Shown one piece after another: positions 29,820 through 38,812 of a stretch of DNA of 64,000 bases. This DNA comes from Caldanaerobius polysaccharolyticus DSM 13641 (GTDB lineage: Bacteria; Bacillota; Thermoanaerobacteria; Thermoanaerobacterales; Caldanaerobiaceae). The stretch lies in the NCBI RefSeq assembly GCF_000427425.1, contig NZ_KE386495.1, positions 262,454 through 326,453 on the forward strand. Direction: 5' to 3'. The notes under the pieces were generated by a model that made no database searches, had not been told where the DNA came from, and saw only the letters and a list, made by a program, of their open reading frames with translations. A program made the position numbers and the translations under genes. How positions within the stretch are numbered: the stretch's first letter is position 1; each line of letters starts with the position of its first letter.

Positions 29820-30485
29820 CTACGCGCCTTTACTGTCTTCGTCCAGTATATTTATTTCCTCTAAGCAAGGGAATTCATAAAGATCGAGAGGTATATCCTG
29901 TAAAAAGCTTATAGTACCATCAAAATCCCGCTTAAAATCCAGGTCATTCTCCCTTAGCATTCTCTCCAGCGACAGATTTTCCCATTGTACCCACCTGGCA
30001 TATCTGGAACGCTCCTCAATGTATTTCCGCATGACATCGCTTTTGTCCACATTATTCATAACCTCGTCGCAGATAAAGAAATTGCACACGTAATTCCTAA
30101 AAGCCGGTGGTAGCGTGCACCCATAACCGCTTTTTACAAAGGGACACGCCCGAAAGAATATGCTTTTATCCTTTACGTCCACCTCTTCCTGAGCGTTTTT
30201 TAAATAATTCAAATAACCTTCCCGATCAAAATACCCTGTTGCGTGCAAATAATAGTTGTAAACCACTGTACCAGGATTATTGACTATGCGCTCCAGCACA
30301 TGCAGGCCTTCCATAGACTTTACCATCCTGTGTACATCTATCAACTCAAACTTAGGAAAATATGAACAACATCCACGCAACTTTACACTGCAGTAACTTA
30401 TCCCCATTTTACTGTTGCAATGATTGCAACAGGTACAGACATAGCGGGCATAACCGTTATAGCGCTCAAGGTATATTTTATCCAT
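29820..30485 (-). CDS. Cys-rich conserved protein, YkgJ-like metal-binding type
   Basis: 221 residues with two cysteine clusters: VCTCCNHC near residue 18 with further Cys at about 31-40 (CSVKLRGCC), and ACPFVKSGYGCTLPPAF followed by VCNFFIC around 113-142. The second cluster resembles the CPF..GC..(R)P..C..F.C pattern of YkgJ/UPF0153 proteins, which bind Zn or an Fe-S cluster. No signal or membrane segment is seen. It lies between adhE and rpiR, on the same strand, probably co-transcribed with rpiR. Function is unknown. Confidence 0.65.
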   Translation of the reverse strand: MDKIYLERYNGYARYVCTCCNHCNSKMGISYCSVKLRGCCSYFPKFELIDVHRMVKSMEGLHVLERIVNNPGTVVYNYYLHATGYFDREGYLNYLKNAQEEVDVKDKSIFFRACPFVKSGYGCTLPPAFRNYVCNFFICDEVMNNVDKSDVMRKYIEERSRYARWVQWENLSLERMLRENDLDFKRDFDGTISFLQDIPLDLYEFPCLEEINILDEDSKGA

Positions 30486-30589
30486 GGTTTCGGCTTTCCC
30501 CCTATATCATTTGAGAATTTATCCTTATGTCTCTACAATTTTACCAAAAACCACAGCAATTTTCTATCTGCCATCGGCGTTAAAAAACC

Positions 30590-30632
30590 GGTAAAAAGCA
30601 AGGAGCAGCAAATCAAGCAGTAATGCTGCTCC
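30590..30632 (-). terminator. Rho-independent terminator of adhE
   Basis: GGAGCAGCA (30602-30610) and TGCTGCTCC (30624-30632) form a 9-bp stem; on the minus strand it is followed by TTGCTTTTT. It lies 20 bp after the adhE stop codon. Confidence 0.88.
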
Positions 30633-30651
30633 CACTTTCCGCAAACCTGGT

Positions 30652-33219
30652 TTATTCCATAACCCCATCGTAGGCTTTCCAGTAAAGCTCTTCTAGCTCT
30701 TTTACAAGAGGATACCTGGGGTTTGAGCCTGTGCACTGGTCCAGGAAGGCTATATTGGCCATATCATTTACTTCCCTGGCAAAGGTATCCCTGTTTATAC
30801 CTGCCTCAGCCAGCGAAAGCGGCATATCCAATTTCTTCATCAAATCCACAATAGCATTTATAAGGCTCTTTACACCTTCTTCAACGGTGTCCGCTTTCAA
30901 ACCCAGGTGTCTCGCTATTTCCGCATACCTTTCTGGCGCCTTGTAATATTCGTATTTAGGATATGATGTGAACTTAGTAGGCTCTGTGGCATTATACCTT
31001 ATGACATAGGGCATAAGTATAGCATTGGCTCTCCCATGGGGTATATGGAATTTACCTCCTAGGATATGGGCCATACTGTGGTTTATCCCCAAAAATCCAT
31101 TGGTAAAGGCCATACCTGCCATGCACGACGCATTGTGCATCTTCTCCCTGGCCTCTTTATCCATGCCGTTCTCATAGGCTCTTGGAAGGTATTTGAACAC
31201 CAATTCAATGGCCTTAATGGCAAGAGCGTCAGTGTAATCTGAGGCCATAACAGAAACATACGCTTCAATGGCATGGGTTAAAACATCCATACCCGTATCA
31301 GCAGTGACAGATTTAGGCACCGTATAGGTAAACTCGGGGTCTATAATCGCTATATCTGGAGTGAGTTCGTAATCCGCAAGAGGATATTTTATATTCTTCG
31401 TCTTATCGGTTATAACCGCAAAGGCCGTAACCTCTGAACCAGTTCCACTGGTGGTGGGTATAGCAATCATAAGGGCTTTTTTACCTAGCTGCGGGAATTT
31501 ATACGCCCGTTTTCTGATGTCAATAAATTTCAGCCTCAGCTCTTCAAACTTAGTATCGGGAAATTCGTAGAACAACCACATTCCCTTTGCTGCATCAATG
31601 GCAGACCCCCCACCTAGTGCTATGATTAAGTCAGGGTTGAATTTGTTCATGGCCTCCACACCCCTCATAACCGTATCCACCGAGGGGTCCGGCTCTACGT
31701 CAGAAAATATCTCATAATCTATTCCCGCTTTATCAAGATGGTATGTCGCTTTATCCACAAACCCTAATTTCACCATGGCTGGATCGGTGACGATAAACGC
31801 CTTTCTTCCTTTGACTTTTTCGAGGTATTGTATTGAACCTGGCTCGAAGTAGATCTTAGGCGGAATCTTAAACCATCTCATGTTGTACCTCCTTGCCGCA
31901 ACCCTCTTTATATTTATCAATTGTCTAGCACTTATGTTAGCCGTGGTGGAGTTTTTACCCATGGTACCGCAACCTAAAGTCAGCGATGGAGTATTGCTAT
32001 TGTAAATATCGCCGATGGCACCGTGACTGGAAGGCGAATTTATTATTATCCTGCCTGCTCTTACCTTCTCGGAAAATTCCTTAATTATAGCCTCGTCTTC
32101 GCAGTGGATAACCGCCGAATGGCCTAAACCGCCGAACTCTGTCATCTCCTGGCACCGCTTTATACCTTCTTTGTAATCCTCCACGATGTACATGGCCAAA
32201 ATAGGGCTTAACTTCTCCCTAGAAAGAGGATATTGAGGCCCTACTCCTTCCAGCTGCGCTACCAATATCTTAGTGTCTTCAGGTACACTAAAGCCTGCCA
32301 TCTCGGCTATTTTGGTTGCAGGTTGCCCTACTACCTGAGGATTCATAGCACATTTTTCCTTATCTATTGCAAGATCTTCCAGCTTCTTGCGCTCTTCGTC
32401 GTTTACAAAGTAGCATCCATGCTTTTTCATTATATCTATCACTTGATCTGCTACCTCTCTGTCGATTATAACAGCTTGCTCTGATGCGCAGATCATGCCG
32501 TTGTCAAAAGTCTTGCTTATGATTAAGTCGTTGACTGCTCTCTTCAAATGGGCGGTTTTATTTATATAGCACGGAACATTACCTGGTCCCACTCCTAATG
32601 CCGGTTTACCTGAACTGTACGCAGCCTTTACCATTCCCGCTCCACCTGTGGCCAGTATCAAGGATATTCCAGGGTGATTCATCAGGTACTGGGTGGCCTC
32701 CACAGAAGGTTCTTCAATCCACTGGATGCAATATTCAGGAGCTCCATTGGCTACAGCTGTATCTCTCATAAGTTTAGCCGCAGCGATACTGCACTTTAAA
32801 GATCTAGGATGAAAGCTAAATATAATAGGATTCCTCGTCTTGACAGCTATAAGGCTCTTGAAAAGCGTCGTCGCTGTAGGGTTTGTAACAGGTGTTATGC
32901 CAGCTATAATCCCAACAGGCTCTGCCACCTCAATAAAATCTTCTTCCTCGTTTTCGTGGATTATCCCTACGGTCTTTACGTGTTTAATGTCGTGATACAC
33001 GTACTCAGTGGCAAACATGTTTTTGATGACCTTATCCTCGTACACGCCCATACCTGTCTCTTCAACTGCCATCTTTGCCAAGTCCATATGCTTATCAATA
33101 CCCGCCAATGCCATAGCCTTGACGATCCTATCGACTTTTTCCTGATCCAGGCTGTAATACCCTCTTTGAGCTATTTCCGCCTTAGCCACCATCTGGTCTA
33201 TAGCCTCTCTATAGTTCAT
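30652..33219 (-). CDS. adhE: Bifunctional acetaldehyde-CoA/alcohol dehydrogenase
   Basis: 855 residues, two domains. The N-terminal aldehyde dehydrogenase has [16 protein letters not shown], the nucleotide-binding [13 protein letters not shown] and the catalytic Cys in GMICASEQA (about 245). The C-terminal iron-dependent alcohol dehydrogenase has [30 protein letters not shown] and iron ligands in [20 protein letters not shown]. It reduces acetyl-CoA to acetaldehyde and then ethanol using NAD(P)H, re-oxidising cofactors in fermentation. Monocistronic: it has its own promoter with Rex-like operators and a terminator. The start is ATG with GGGAGG at 7 nt. Confidence 0.96.
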   Translation of the reverse strand: MNYREAIDQMVAKAEIAQRGYYSLDQEKVDRIVKAMALAGIDKHMDLAKMAVEETGMGVYEDKVIKNMFATEYVYHDIKHVKTVGIIHENEEEDFIEVAEPVGIIAGITPVTNPTATTLFKSLIAVKTRNPIIFSFHPRSLKCSIAAAKLMRDTAVANGAPEYCIQWIEEPSVEATQYLMNHPGISLILATGGAGMVKAAYSSGKPALGVGPGNVPCYINKTAHLKRAVNDLIISKTFDNGMICASEQAVIIDREVADQVIDIMKKHGCYFVNDEERKKLEDLAIDKEKCAMNPQVVGQPATKIAEMAGFSVPEDTKILVAQLEGVGPQYPLSREKLSPILAMYIVEDYKEGIKRCQEMTEFGGLGHSAVIHCEDEAIIKEFSEKVRAGRIIINSPSSHGAIGDIYNSNTPSLTLGCGTMGKNSTTANISARQLINIKRVAARRYNMRWFKIPPKIYFEPGSIQYLEKVKGRKAFIVTDPAMVKLGFVDKATYHLDKAGIDYEIFSDVEPDPSVDTVMRGVEAMNKFNPDLIIALGGGSAIDAAKGMWLFYEFPDTKFEELRLKFIDIRKRAYKFPQLGKKALMIAIPTTSGTGSEVTAFAVITDKTKNIKYPLADYELTPDIAIIDPEFTYTVPKSVTADTGMDVLTHAIEAYVSVMASDYTDALAIKAIELVFKYLPRAYENGMDKEAREKMHNASCMAGMAFTNGFLGINHSMAHILGGKFHIPHGRANAILMPYVIRYNATEPTKFTSYPKYEYYKAPERYAEIARHLGLKADTVEEGVKSLINAIVDLMKKLDMPLSLAEAGINRDTFAREVNDMANIAFLDQCTGSNPRYPLVKELEELYWKAYDGVME

Positions 33220-33340
33220 ATAAATACCTCCCTGTCAATTTATTCACAAAAATTTACCTGTTTCATGGCATTTAAATGCGTATACAATCCATTTTAACAA
33301 TATATTTTATCCCATAAAACCCGATTTATGCGGCAATTAT

Positions 33341-33400
33341 ATGTTAATGTTTTAACAAACTTTACAATTTCATTATACTTTATTGTTAAACATTTGTCAA
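33341..33400 (-). promoter_or_regulatory. adhE promoter with two Rex-like operators
   Basis: TTGACA (33400-33395) and TATAAT (33377-33372) are 17 bp apart on the minus strand. One Rex-like 18-mer, TTGTTAAACATTTGTCAA on the plus strand (33383-33400), covers the -35 and spacer. The other, ATGTTAATGTTTTAACAA (33341-33358), lies just downstream of the start. The Rex consensus is TTGTTAA-N4-TTAACAA. Rex senses NADH/NAD+ and controls adhE in many Firmicutes. Confidence 0.82.
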
Positions 33401-33442
33401 TATTTATTATCTGTTGATATCGATTTCCTTATAAATTTTTGC

Positions 33443-33467
33443 AAAAAAAACACCGGGACACCCGGTG
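33443..33467 (-). terminator. Rho-independent terminator of the Ca2+-ATPase gene
   Basis: CACCGGG/CCCGGTG with a 3-nt loop, followed on the minus strand by eight T. It begins 3 bp after the stop codon. Confidence 0.93.
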
Positions 33468-33469
33468 AT

Positions 33470-36088
33470 TTAAATCTTTCTTATGTATTTGGATATTTCG
33501 GTTATTAAAAATACCAAAAGCGATAGTACCAACGCAACGACCCAATCAACAATGCTCAACACCTTTACGCCAAAATATATCTTAAGTGGCGTTACAACGA
33601 CGGCAAACATGAGAACCAACGAAGACGCAATGGCGTACAGCATATACTTATTGCTCCACAGCCCCACTTTAAACAGCGAAGATTCCGCCCTTGCGTTTAA
33701 AGCTTGAAACAGTTGAGCCATGATTAAAGTAGTAAATGCCATCGTCCTGGCAGCGGCCACATCATCTTTTTGCAAACCCCATTCAAAAGCCATCAAAGTC
33801 AGCAAGCCTATTAAGATGCCCTGCAATGCTATTCTCCGCCACAGTCCGTGAGCAAAAATACTCTCCCCTTTTGGCCTGGGCTTTTTAGCCATTATATCAG
33901 GAGGAGGTGGCTCCATGCTCAGGGCAAGGGCAGGAAGGCTATCCGTAAGAAGGTTAACCCAGAGGATGTGCACGGGTTTAAGGGGAATGGGCGTTCCTAG
34001 CATCACCGCCATAAATAGCACCACGACCTCGCCTATATTGCAAGAGAGAAGATAATATATGGATTTTTTGATATTTTCATATATAGTCCTGCCCTCCTGG
34101 ACAGCAGCGACAATAGTAGCAAAGTTGTCATCTGTCAACACCATATCAGCTGCTCCTTTAGCTACATCCGTACCCGTTATGCCCATTGCCGCTCCTATAT
34201 CTGCTTGTTTAAGAGCAGGGGCATCATTCACCCCATCACCGGTCATAGCTACAACAGCGCCATTGTTTTGCCACGCCTTTACTATCCTCATCTTGTGCTC
34301 AGGTGAAACCCTGGCGTAAACCGATATGCTCTTTACTTTTTGATTTAATTTTTCATCGTCCATAGCGTCCAGTTGAGCACCTGTCAGCGCCATATCACCT
34401 TCACTGTATATACCCAGCTCTTTGCCTATAGCTATGGCCGTCGCAAGGTGATCGCCGGTTATCATAACAGGTCTTATTCCTGCGCCTTTGCACAATCTCA
34501 CGGATTCTTTTACTTCCTCTCTAGGAGGATCTATCATGCCCAACAAGCCGATCAATTTAAGATCACACTCGTATTCGCCGGTACCCTCTTTTATGTCGCT
34601 CTCTTTTAAGTCCTTGTAAGCCACGGCCAATACCCTTAGTGCATCTTCAGCCATCTTCTCATTGGCCTTTTTAAAACTTCCCTTTACCTCTTCGCTTAAC
34701 GGCACTACCTCCCCTTTTATGTACACACCTGTGCACCTATCTATTACCTTATCAGGAGCTCCTTTGGTAATGACCCTGTAACCGCCTTTTATACGGTGCA
34801 CCGTAGTCATCATCTTTCTATCGGAATCAAAAGGCACCTCGTCAACCCTCTGGTGTGAATTCTCTAATTCACTTTTTTTGATGCCCTTTGACTGAGCAGC
34901 AACTACTAAAGCCACCTCTGTGGGATCACCTACGCCTTTTCCATCGCTGTCAATAAAAGCATCCGTACAGAGGGCCGCACATTCCAGCAAAAAGGCCACA
35001 TCCTTTTCAAAAGCGCCTTGTGGCATATCGCCTTTTACGTCCACTGTCCTATCGTCCACGTGCAACTTTACGACAGTCATGCGGTTCTGGGTGAGCGTAC
35101 CGGTCTTGTCAGTGCATATCACACTGGCGCTACCCAAGGTTTCCACCGCAGGAAGTTTCCTTATAATAGTTTTTTTCTTTATCATCCTCTGCACGCCTAT
35201 CGCCAGTGTTATTGTGACTATAGCAGGTAAACCCTCGGGAATCGCAGCCACAGCCAGGCTTACTGCGGTCATAAACATGTCAAAAACCGGCCTTTTCTCC
35301 ACGACCCCTGCCACAAATATTATAAAGCAAATCAATAGGGCTCCAATCCCCAAATATTTGCCCAACTCTTCCATGCGCTGCTGAAGAGGTGTCACTGTGG
35401 TCTCCTGTTGGGTTATAAGCTCAGCAATTTTCCCCATCTCGGTGTCCATGCCTGTAGCCGTTACTATCATTCGCCCTCTCCCGTATATCACAGTGGTGCC
35501 CATATACGCCATGTTTATCCTATCTCCCAAAGGCAACTCCCCTGATTCCAGTACCCTCACATCCTTTTCCACAGGTAATGACTCGCCCGTTAAAGCCGAC
35601 TCATCAATCCTCAGGTTAACAGACTCAAACAACCTACCGTCAGCCGGCACGAAGTTCCCAGCCTCTAAGTACACTATATCCCCAGGTACCAGCTCTCTTA
35701 CAGGGATTTCAATGATCTTGCCCTCCCGCATAACCCTTGCAGTAGGAGAGGCCAATTTCTTTAATGCCTCCAGGGATTTTTCGGCCTTACTCTCCTGAAA
35801 CATACCCAACATAGCGTTCAATATTACAATAGCTACTATTATAAAGGCGTCCACAATTTCCCCCAGTAGCAATGATATGACCGTTGCTGCCAGCAATATG
35901 ATTACCATAAAATCCTTAAATTGCTCTACAAACATGGAAAGAAGAGATCTCTTTTTTTGCTCCCTAAGTTCATTATAGCCATACCTGTCCAATCGCCTTA
36001 GAACCTCTTGCCCACTTAGGCCCTTTTCCACGTCCACCTGAAGGGAATCGGCCACGTCTTTAAAGTCTTTACTCCAGTATATGGTCAC
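33470..36088 (-). CDS. P-type Ca2+-transporting ATPase (SERCA-like, IIA)
   Basis: 872 residues with about 10 membrane segments. TGES is the actuator motif, CDKTGTLTQN holds the phosphorylated Asp (about 330), GDGVNDAPALKQADIG closes the P domain, and AAIPEGLPAIV in M4 carries the Ca2+-binding Glu of the type IIA pumps. It pumps Ca2+ out of the cell using ATP. The start is GTG with AAGGAG only 3 nt away, so the first residues are somewhat uncertain. It is single-gene, with its own promoter and terminator, and is the last host gene before the prophage. Confidence 0.94.
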   Translation of the reverse strand: MTIYWSKDFKDVADSLQVDVEKGLSGQEVLRRLDRYGYNELREQKKRSLLSMFVEQFKDFMVIILLAATVISLLLGEIVDAFIIVAIVILNAMLGMFQESKAEKSLEALKKLASPTARVMREGKIIEIPVRELVPGDIVYLEAGNFVPADGRLFESVNLRIDESALTGESLPVEKDVRVLESGELPLGDRINMAYMGTTVIYGRGRMIVTATGMDTEMGKIAELITQQETTVTPLQQRMEELGKYLGIGALLICFIIFVAGVVEKRPVFDMFMTAVSLAVAAIPEGLPAIVTITLAIGVQRMIKKKTIIRKLPAVETLGSASVICTDKTGTLTQNRMTVVKLHVDDRTVDVKGDMPQGAFEKDVAFLLECAALCTDAFIDSDGKGVGDPTEVALVVAAQSKGIKKSELENSHQRVDEVPFDSDRKMMTTVHRIKGGYRVITKGAPDKVIDRCTGVYIKGEVVPLSEEVKGSFKKANEKMAEDALRVLAVAYKDLKESDIKEGTGEYECDLKLIGLLGMIDPPREEVKESVRLCKGAGIRPVMITGDHLATAIAIGKELGIYSEGDMALTGAQLDAMDDEKLNQKVKSISVYARVSPEHKMRIVKAWQNNGAVVAMTGDGVNDAPALKQADIGAAMGITGTDVAKGAADMVLTDDNFATIVAAVQEGRTIYENIKKSIYYLLSCNIGEVVVLFMAVMLGTPIPLKPVHILWVNLLTDSLPALALSMEPPPPDIMAKKPRPKGESIFAHGLWRRIALQGILIGLLTLMAFEWGLQKDDVAAARTMAFTTLIMAQLFQALNARAESSLFKVGLWSNKYMLYAIASSLVLMFAVVVTPLKIYFGVKVLSIVDWVVALVLSLLVFLITEISKYIRKI

Positions 36089-36116
36089 TCACTCCTTATT
36101 TATATGGTTATATTAT

Positions 36117-36145
36117 AATATACCATAACATTTGAAATTTAACAA
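36117..36145 (-). promoter_or_regulatory. Promoter of the Ca2+-ATPase gene
   Basis: TTGTTA and TATATT on the minus strand with a 17-bp spacer. The -10 area is a near-palindrome (GGTATATTATAATATAACC), which may itself be an operator. Confidence 0.6.
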
Positions 36146-36181
36146 TCGTTGACAGGAACAAAGGTATAACTTTCTAAAAAC

Positions 36182-36239
36182 AAAAAAATCACCGTAACTT
36201 CTGAAGAAATTTAATGTACATTTTTCTTCAGAATCGGTG
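36182..36239 (-). terminator. Composite terminator near the host/prophage border
   Basis: An outer stem CACCG/CGGTG (36190-36194, 36235-36239) encloses an inner stem TTCTGAAGAAA/TTTCTTCAGAA. On the minus strand ATTTTTTTGTTTTT follows. It would stop transcripts leaving the hicAB end of the prophage before the Ca2+-ATPase gene. Confidence 0.8.
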
Positions 36240-36279
36240 ACCATACTCATGCTTTGTCAATAGCGGCGAACCGCTCTAT

Positions 36280-36338
36280 ACTACGCACAAACTACGCACA
36301 ATCAAGTAGGAGGTAAACAATTATTTTATTTACCTCCT
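36280..36338. repeat. Tandem 11-mer and hairpin at the likely prophage left end
   Basis: ACTACGCACAA is repeated exactly in tandem (36280-36290, 36291-36301), preceded by the small hairpin AGCGG-CGAA-CCGCT (36262-36275) and followed by a 10-bp stem AGGAGGTAAA/TTTACCTCCT (36308-36317, 36329-36338). The 36089-36470 gap has no gene. These repeats are candidates for integrase arm or att sites, but nothing in the window proves it. Confidence 0.4.
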
Positions 36339-36470
36339 CTTTCATTACCGTACCGTCTTTATACAGCGGCTCATTAGGAACCAGTATAATAAAGAAGGCA
36401 CTCTGGCTTAATTATAGCGAGCCGCTCACGATTTTGTACGTAAAAAATAGCAGCACCCATATTAGAGTGC

Positions 36471-36881
36471 TTAATGTTTGTATTCTCTAATTCCCAGTTT
36501 TTCTTTGAGTGCCTCTTGAAGAACTTGTGAAAAGTTTATATTATTCCTCTCGGCCATAATGTTTAACCATTGAGGTATAGTTAAAGTTTTCTTAACGGAC
36601 TTATTATCCATTTCATTACGTACAAGGGGCATCCAAACTTCTATAAGTACAGGAATTTGATTTGTTTCAAGTTTTAGTTTATTTATAGGAGTCGGCTCAG
36701 GTATTGGCTCATTGTCTCTTTCCATGCCCCATAAAAAGAGCCCTAAAACCTCTTTGGCATTATGCATCGCTTCTTCAGTCGTATCCGCGCACGACAGACA
36801 ACCTGGTAAATCAGGAAATTCTATTGATATTCCATCATCATCATAAGTAAATATCGCAGGGAAAATATAAGTATCTTTCAT
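36471..36881 (-). CDS. hicB: HicB-family antitoxin
   Basis: 136 residues. The N-terminal partial RNase-H-like fold has FPAIFTYDDDGISIEFPDLPGCLSCADTTEEA, the HicB hallmark. The C-terminus (TLTIPQWLNIMAERNNINFSQVLQEALKE) is a ribbon-helix-helix DNA-binding domain. It neutralises HicA and represses the operon. The frame is open to 36941, but the ATG at 36881 has GGGAGG at 8 nt. It lies 49 bp after hicA, in toxin-first order as usual. It is at the prophage edge, where it may stabilise the element. Confidence 0.88.
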   Translation of the reverse strand: MKDTYIFPAIFTYDDDGISIEFPDLPGCLSCADTTEEAMHNAKEVLGLFLWGMERDNEPIPEPTPINKLKLETNQIPVLIEVWMPLVRNEMDNKSVKKTLTIPQWLNIMAERNNINFSQVLQEALKEKLGIREYKH

Positions 36882-36930
36882 ATAAATAACCTCCCTTTTT
36901 ATTCTTATTGCAGGGGGATCGCAGGAATTG

Positions 36931-37125
36931 TTATATTTCAATCCCTGCCTGTTTTAAAATACTTTTAACTGTTTTTATTGGGATATTCTTCTTTGGATGA
37001 GGGACCGTAACTTTGCCTTTTTTAGTTTTATGCTTAAATTGATAATGGTCACCTCTTATTGCGTCTATGTACCAACCATCAGCCTCAAGTATCTTTATTA
37101 TCTCTCTTGATGAATATGCTTTCAT
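36931..37125 (-). CDS. hicA: HicA-family mRNA interferase toxin
   Basis: 64 residues with the double-stranded-RNA-binding fold: SREIIKILEADGWY, then the catalytic His in RGDHYQFKH, and KVTVPHPKKNIPIKTVKSILKQAGI. HicA cleaves mRNA and stops translation until inhibited by HicB. The start is ATG with AGGGGGAT. It has its own promoter and operator upstream, separated from the phage late operon by a terminator. Confidence 0.92.
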   Translation of the reverse strand: MKAYSSREIIKILEADGWYIDAIRGDHYQFKHKTKKGKVTVPHPKKNIPIKTVKSILKQAGIEI

Positions 37126-37147
37126 CTCAAATCCCCCTTACAAGTAT

Positions 37148-37176
37148 ATTATAATACGTATTATCATACGTGTCAA
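37148..37176 (-). promoter_or_regulatory. hicAB promoter with a palindromic operator in the spacer
   Basis: TTGACA (37176-37171) and TATAAT (37153-37148) with a 17-bp spacer on the minus strand. The spacer is the palindrome ACGTAT-N4-ATACGT (37156-37171), well placed for autorepression by the HicB ribbon-helix-helix domain. Confidence 0.88.
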
Positions 37177-37196
37177 TAGATTTTATAAAAAGACAC

Positions 37197-37220
37197 AAAA
37201 AAATAGGCCCCGAAGGGCCT
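37197..37220 (-). terminator. Terminator of the phage late operon
   Basis: On the minus strand AGGCCC-TTCG-GGGCCT is followed by ATTTTTTT, a UUCG-capped stem with a U-run. It lies just after the amidase stop and before the hicA promoter. Confidence 0.93.
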
Positions 37221-37223
37221 TGA

Positions 37224-37916
37224 TTATTTCTCTTCTTTTATAAATGCACTATATCCCTTTGCTTTCAGCTCTGCCATTAATCTCTCGGCATTTTCCTTTT
37301 GATTAAATGCTCCCACCTGAACTCTATACAATGTATTAGAATTAGTTGACGTTGGTTGCTTGGCCGTTGGTTCCAGTTTTGCTTTTATACCAAATGCCTG
37401 AACGATTCCATTGCATATCGCATGCGCTATTGCCTGCCTATTAGCTTCTTCTTTTAGAAAGTTCGCATCCTTGAGGGTATCTATAAACAAATTCTCCACC
37501 AAGATCGCCGGCATCTTTGTTTCCCTGAGCACTGCATAGTTCGCTGTTTTTATGCCTCTGTCAACAAACCCTTTTGTTGTATACAGCTTCGCAATTTCTT
37601 TGTGAATGATCTCTTGTATAGTAGCAGTTTTTTGGCTTGCAGCAGGGTGGCGATAACTCTCAAATCCACTACCACCACCTGCGTTGATATGGATACTAAT
37701 AAAGAAATCCGCCTTTGCAGAATTTGCTATAGCTGCACGCTGTGAAAGTCCTACATCAATGTCTTTGTCTCTCGTTAGTACTGTACTTATTTCAAAGTTC
37801 TTCAGTAAGTTATTTAGCTTCAGCGAAATATCCAACGTTAAATCTTTTTCTCGAAGTCCATTTGCCACTGCCCCTGGATCTTTTCCACCATGCCCCGCAT
37901 CAATACACACTATCAT
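37224..37916 (-). CDS. Phage endolysin: N-acetylmuramoyl-L-alanine amidase with SPOR domain
   Basis: 230 residues. Amidase_3 domain: IVCIDAGHGGKDPGAVANGL (zinc His), LTRDKDIDVGLSQRAAIANS, DFFISIHINAG (zinc His) and PAILVENLFIDT (catalytic Glu). The C-terminus TLYRVQVGAFNQKENAERLM is a SPOR domain, binding denuded glycan. It cleaves the peptide-glycan amide bond for lysis at the end of the lytic cycle. It overlaps the holin gene by 4 bp and has no signal peptide, so release depends on the holin. Last gene of the late operon. Confidence 0.93.
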   Translation of the reverse strand: MIVCIDAGHGGKDPGAVANGLREKDLTLDISLKLNNLLKNFEISTVLTRDKDIDVGLSQRAAIANSAKADFFISIHINAGGGSGFESYRHPAASQKTATIQEIIHKEIAKLYTTKGFVDRGIKTANYAVLRETKMPAILVENLFIDTLKDANFLKEEANRQAIAHAICNGIVQAFGIKAKLEPTAKQPTSTNSNTLYRVQVGAFNQKENAERLMAELKAKGYSAFIKEEK

Positions 37917-38317
37917 TGTTTTACATCTCCCTTCCCTTTTAGGATTGCAACTGCTTTCTGTATTGTGTCAGGTACAGGCAATCCAATACGTCCGGTGTTT
38001 TCTACGATGCTCAAAAGCTCGTTTGCAAGGTAAAAAAATATTGTCGCATCTCTGAACACACTCGTATCTCCCAGAGCTGTATCAACCAAATGCGCCATAG
38101 CAACCAATACGAATATCATCACTTTTCGAGATATGCCCTTCCATCCCACTGACGAATTGAGTTTCCCTTCGATTCCAGCTGCCATGACACCTGTGATATA
38201 GTCCGTGATGACAAATGCCAACAACACACCAAGCAACGCGCTCCACCCCCCAAAAAGATAGGAGGCGAAAGCGCCTCCGATACTACAAGCGGATTTGAAT
38301 ATGTTTTCGTACTTCAT
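37913..38317 (-). CDS. Phage holin (phi/TcdE, holin_4_1 type)
   Basis: 134 residues with 3 likely membrane segments: YLFGGWSALLGVLLAFVITDYITGV, ISRKVMIFVLVAMAHLVD and the region FRDATIFFYLANELLSI. The ITDYITGV and SRK segments are typical of toxin-secretion/phage-lysis holins. It permeabilises the membrane so the amidase can reach the wall. I choose ATG 38317 (GGAG at 8 nt) over upstream frame extensions to 38353. Confidence 0.88.
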   Translation of the reverse strand: MKYENIFKSACSIGGAFASYLFGGWSALLGVLLAFVITDYITGVMAAGIEGKLNSSVGWKGISRKVMIFVLVAMAHLVDTALGDTSVFRDATIFFYLANELLSIVENTGRIGLPVPDTIQKAVAILKGKGDVKQ

Positions 38318-38349
38318 ATACATTACTCCTTTCACGCATAAAAATCGCC

Positions 38350-38499
38350 TCATGGCGTTGTGTAGTTTACTGAAAGCTTTGGCGTTGCAAGAATTGTGTT
38401 AGCTTGCTCTTGTGTAATATATCCTTTTGATACAGCACTTTGTATCTTAACTTCATCAGCTTTTCCCAAAATCCACATATATAAGAGAAACTCATACAT
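38350..38499 (-). CDS. XkdX-like small phage protein
   Basis: 49 residues, translated from the sequence: MYEFLLYMWILGKADEVKIQ, then an Ala/Ser-Lys-Gly-Tyr-Ile-Thr pattern (SKGYITQEQANTIL) that is the XkdX family core. It has GGTGGTGAT at 5-6 nt from the ATG. These small proteins are found between tail fibre genes and the lysis cassette in Firmicute phages; the role is unknown. A short stem CGCC-ATGA-GGCG with five T overlaps its stop codon (38340-38357) and could be a weak terminator. Confidence 0.8.
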   Translation of the reverse strand: MYEFLLYMWILGKADEVKIQSAVSKGYITQEQANTILATPKLSVNYTTP

Positions 38500-38512
38500 A
38501 CCTATCACCACC

Positions 38513-38812
38513 TCATATTAGATTTAGTAAAGCATTTTCAAGAGCTGATATTCTCTCTTCGATTGTTGGCTCTGGCGGTAACCCCTCCTTTGCTAAACCT
38601 TCATTGAAGATTAAATCAAAGTTATTCTGTATATAATCTATAAGGTTAGCCCTATCAGCTAATTGCACTTCTACCTCATCATATTCGTATATTATATCTC
38701 CATATTCATTCGTTGTCGTTGTTACATTTTTTCGTAGTAGTACTGTCACAATACCGTTCTTACCTTCTTTTACCCATATTGCATCTGGATTTACTGAACC
38801 TTGTACTTTCAT
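38513..38812 (-). CDS. Phage tail-accessory protein (XkdW-like position)
   Basis: About 99 residues: MKVQGSVNPDAIWVKEGKNG, a beta-rich middle, and a helical C-terminus PTIEERISALENALLNLI. The last segment (ISALENALL) is typical of small proteins that precede XkdX. The ATG at 38812 has GGAGG at 7 nt and overlaps the RT stop by ATGA, so it is translated right after the reverse transcriptase. No relation to DGR Avd proteins is visible. Function unknown; probably structural or assembly. Confidence 0.65.
   Translation of the reverse strand: MKVQGSVNPDAIWVKEGKNGIVTVLLRKNVTTTTNEYGDIIYEYDEVEVQLADRANLIDYIQNNFDLIFNEGLAKEGLPPEPTIEERISALENALLNLI

Noticed and set aside
32809..33297. Plus-strand frame of 162 codons opposite adhE
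   Set aside because: Antisense shadow; the adhE protein is complete and well conserved.
36240..36310. tRNA gene as phage attachment target
   Set aside because: No cloverleaf can be formed; only a small hairpin and tandem 11-mers.
38513..38812. Avd accessory protein of the DGR
   Set aside because: Beta-rich start and SALENALL-type ending fit a tail-accessory protein; no helical-bundle pattern or basic surface typical of Avd.
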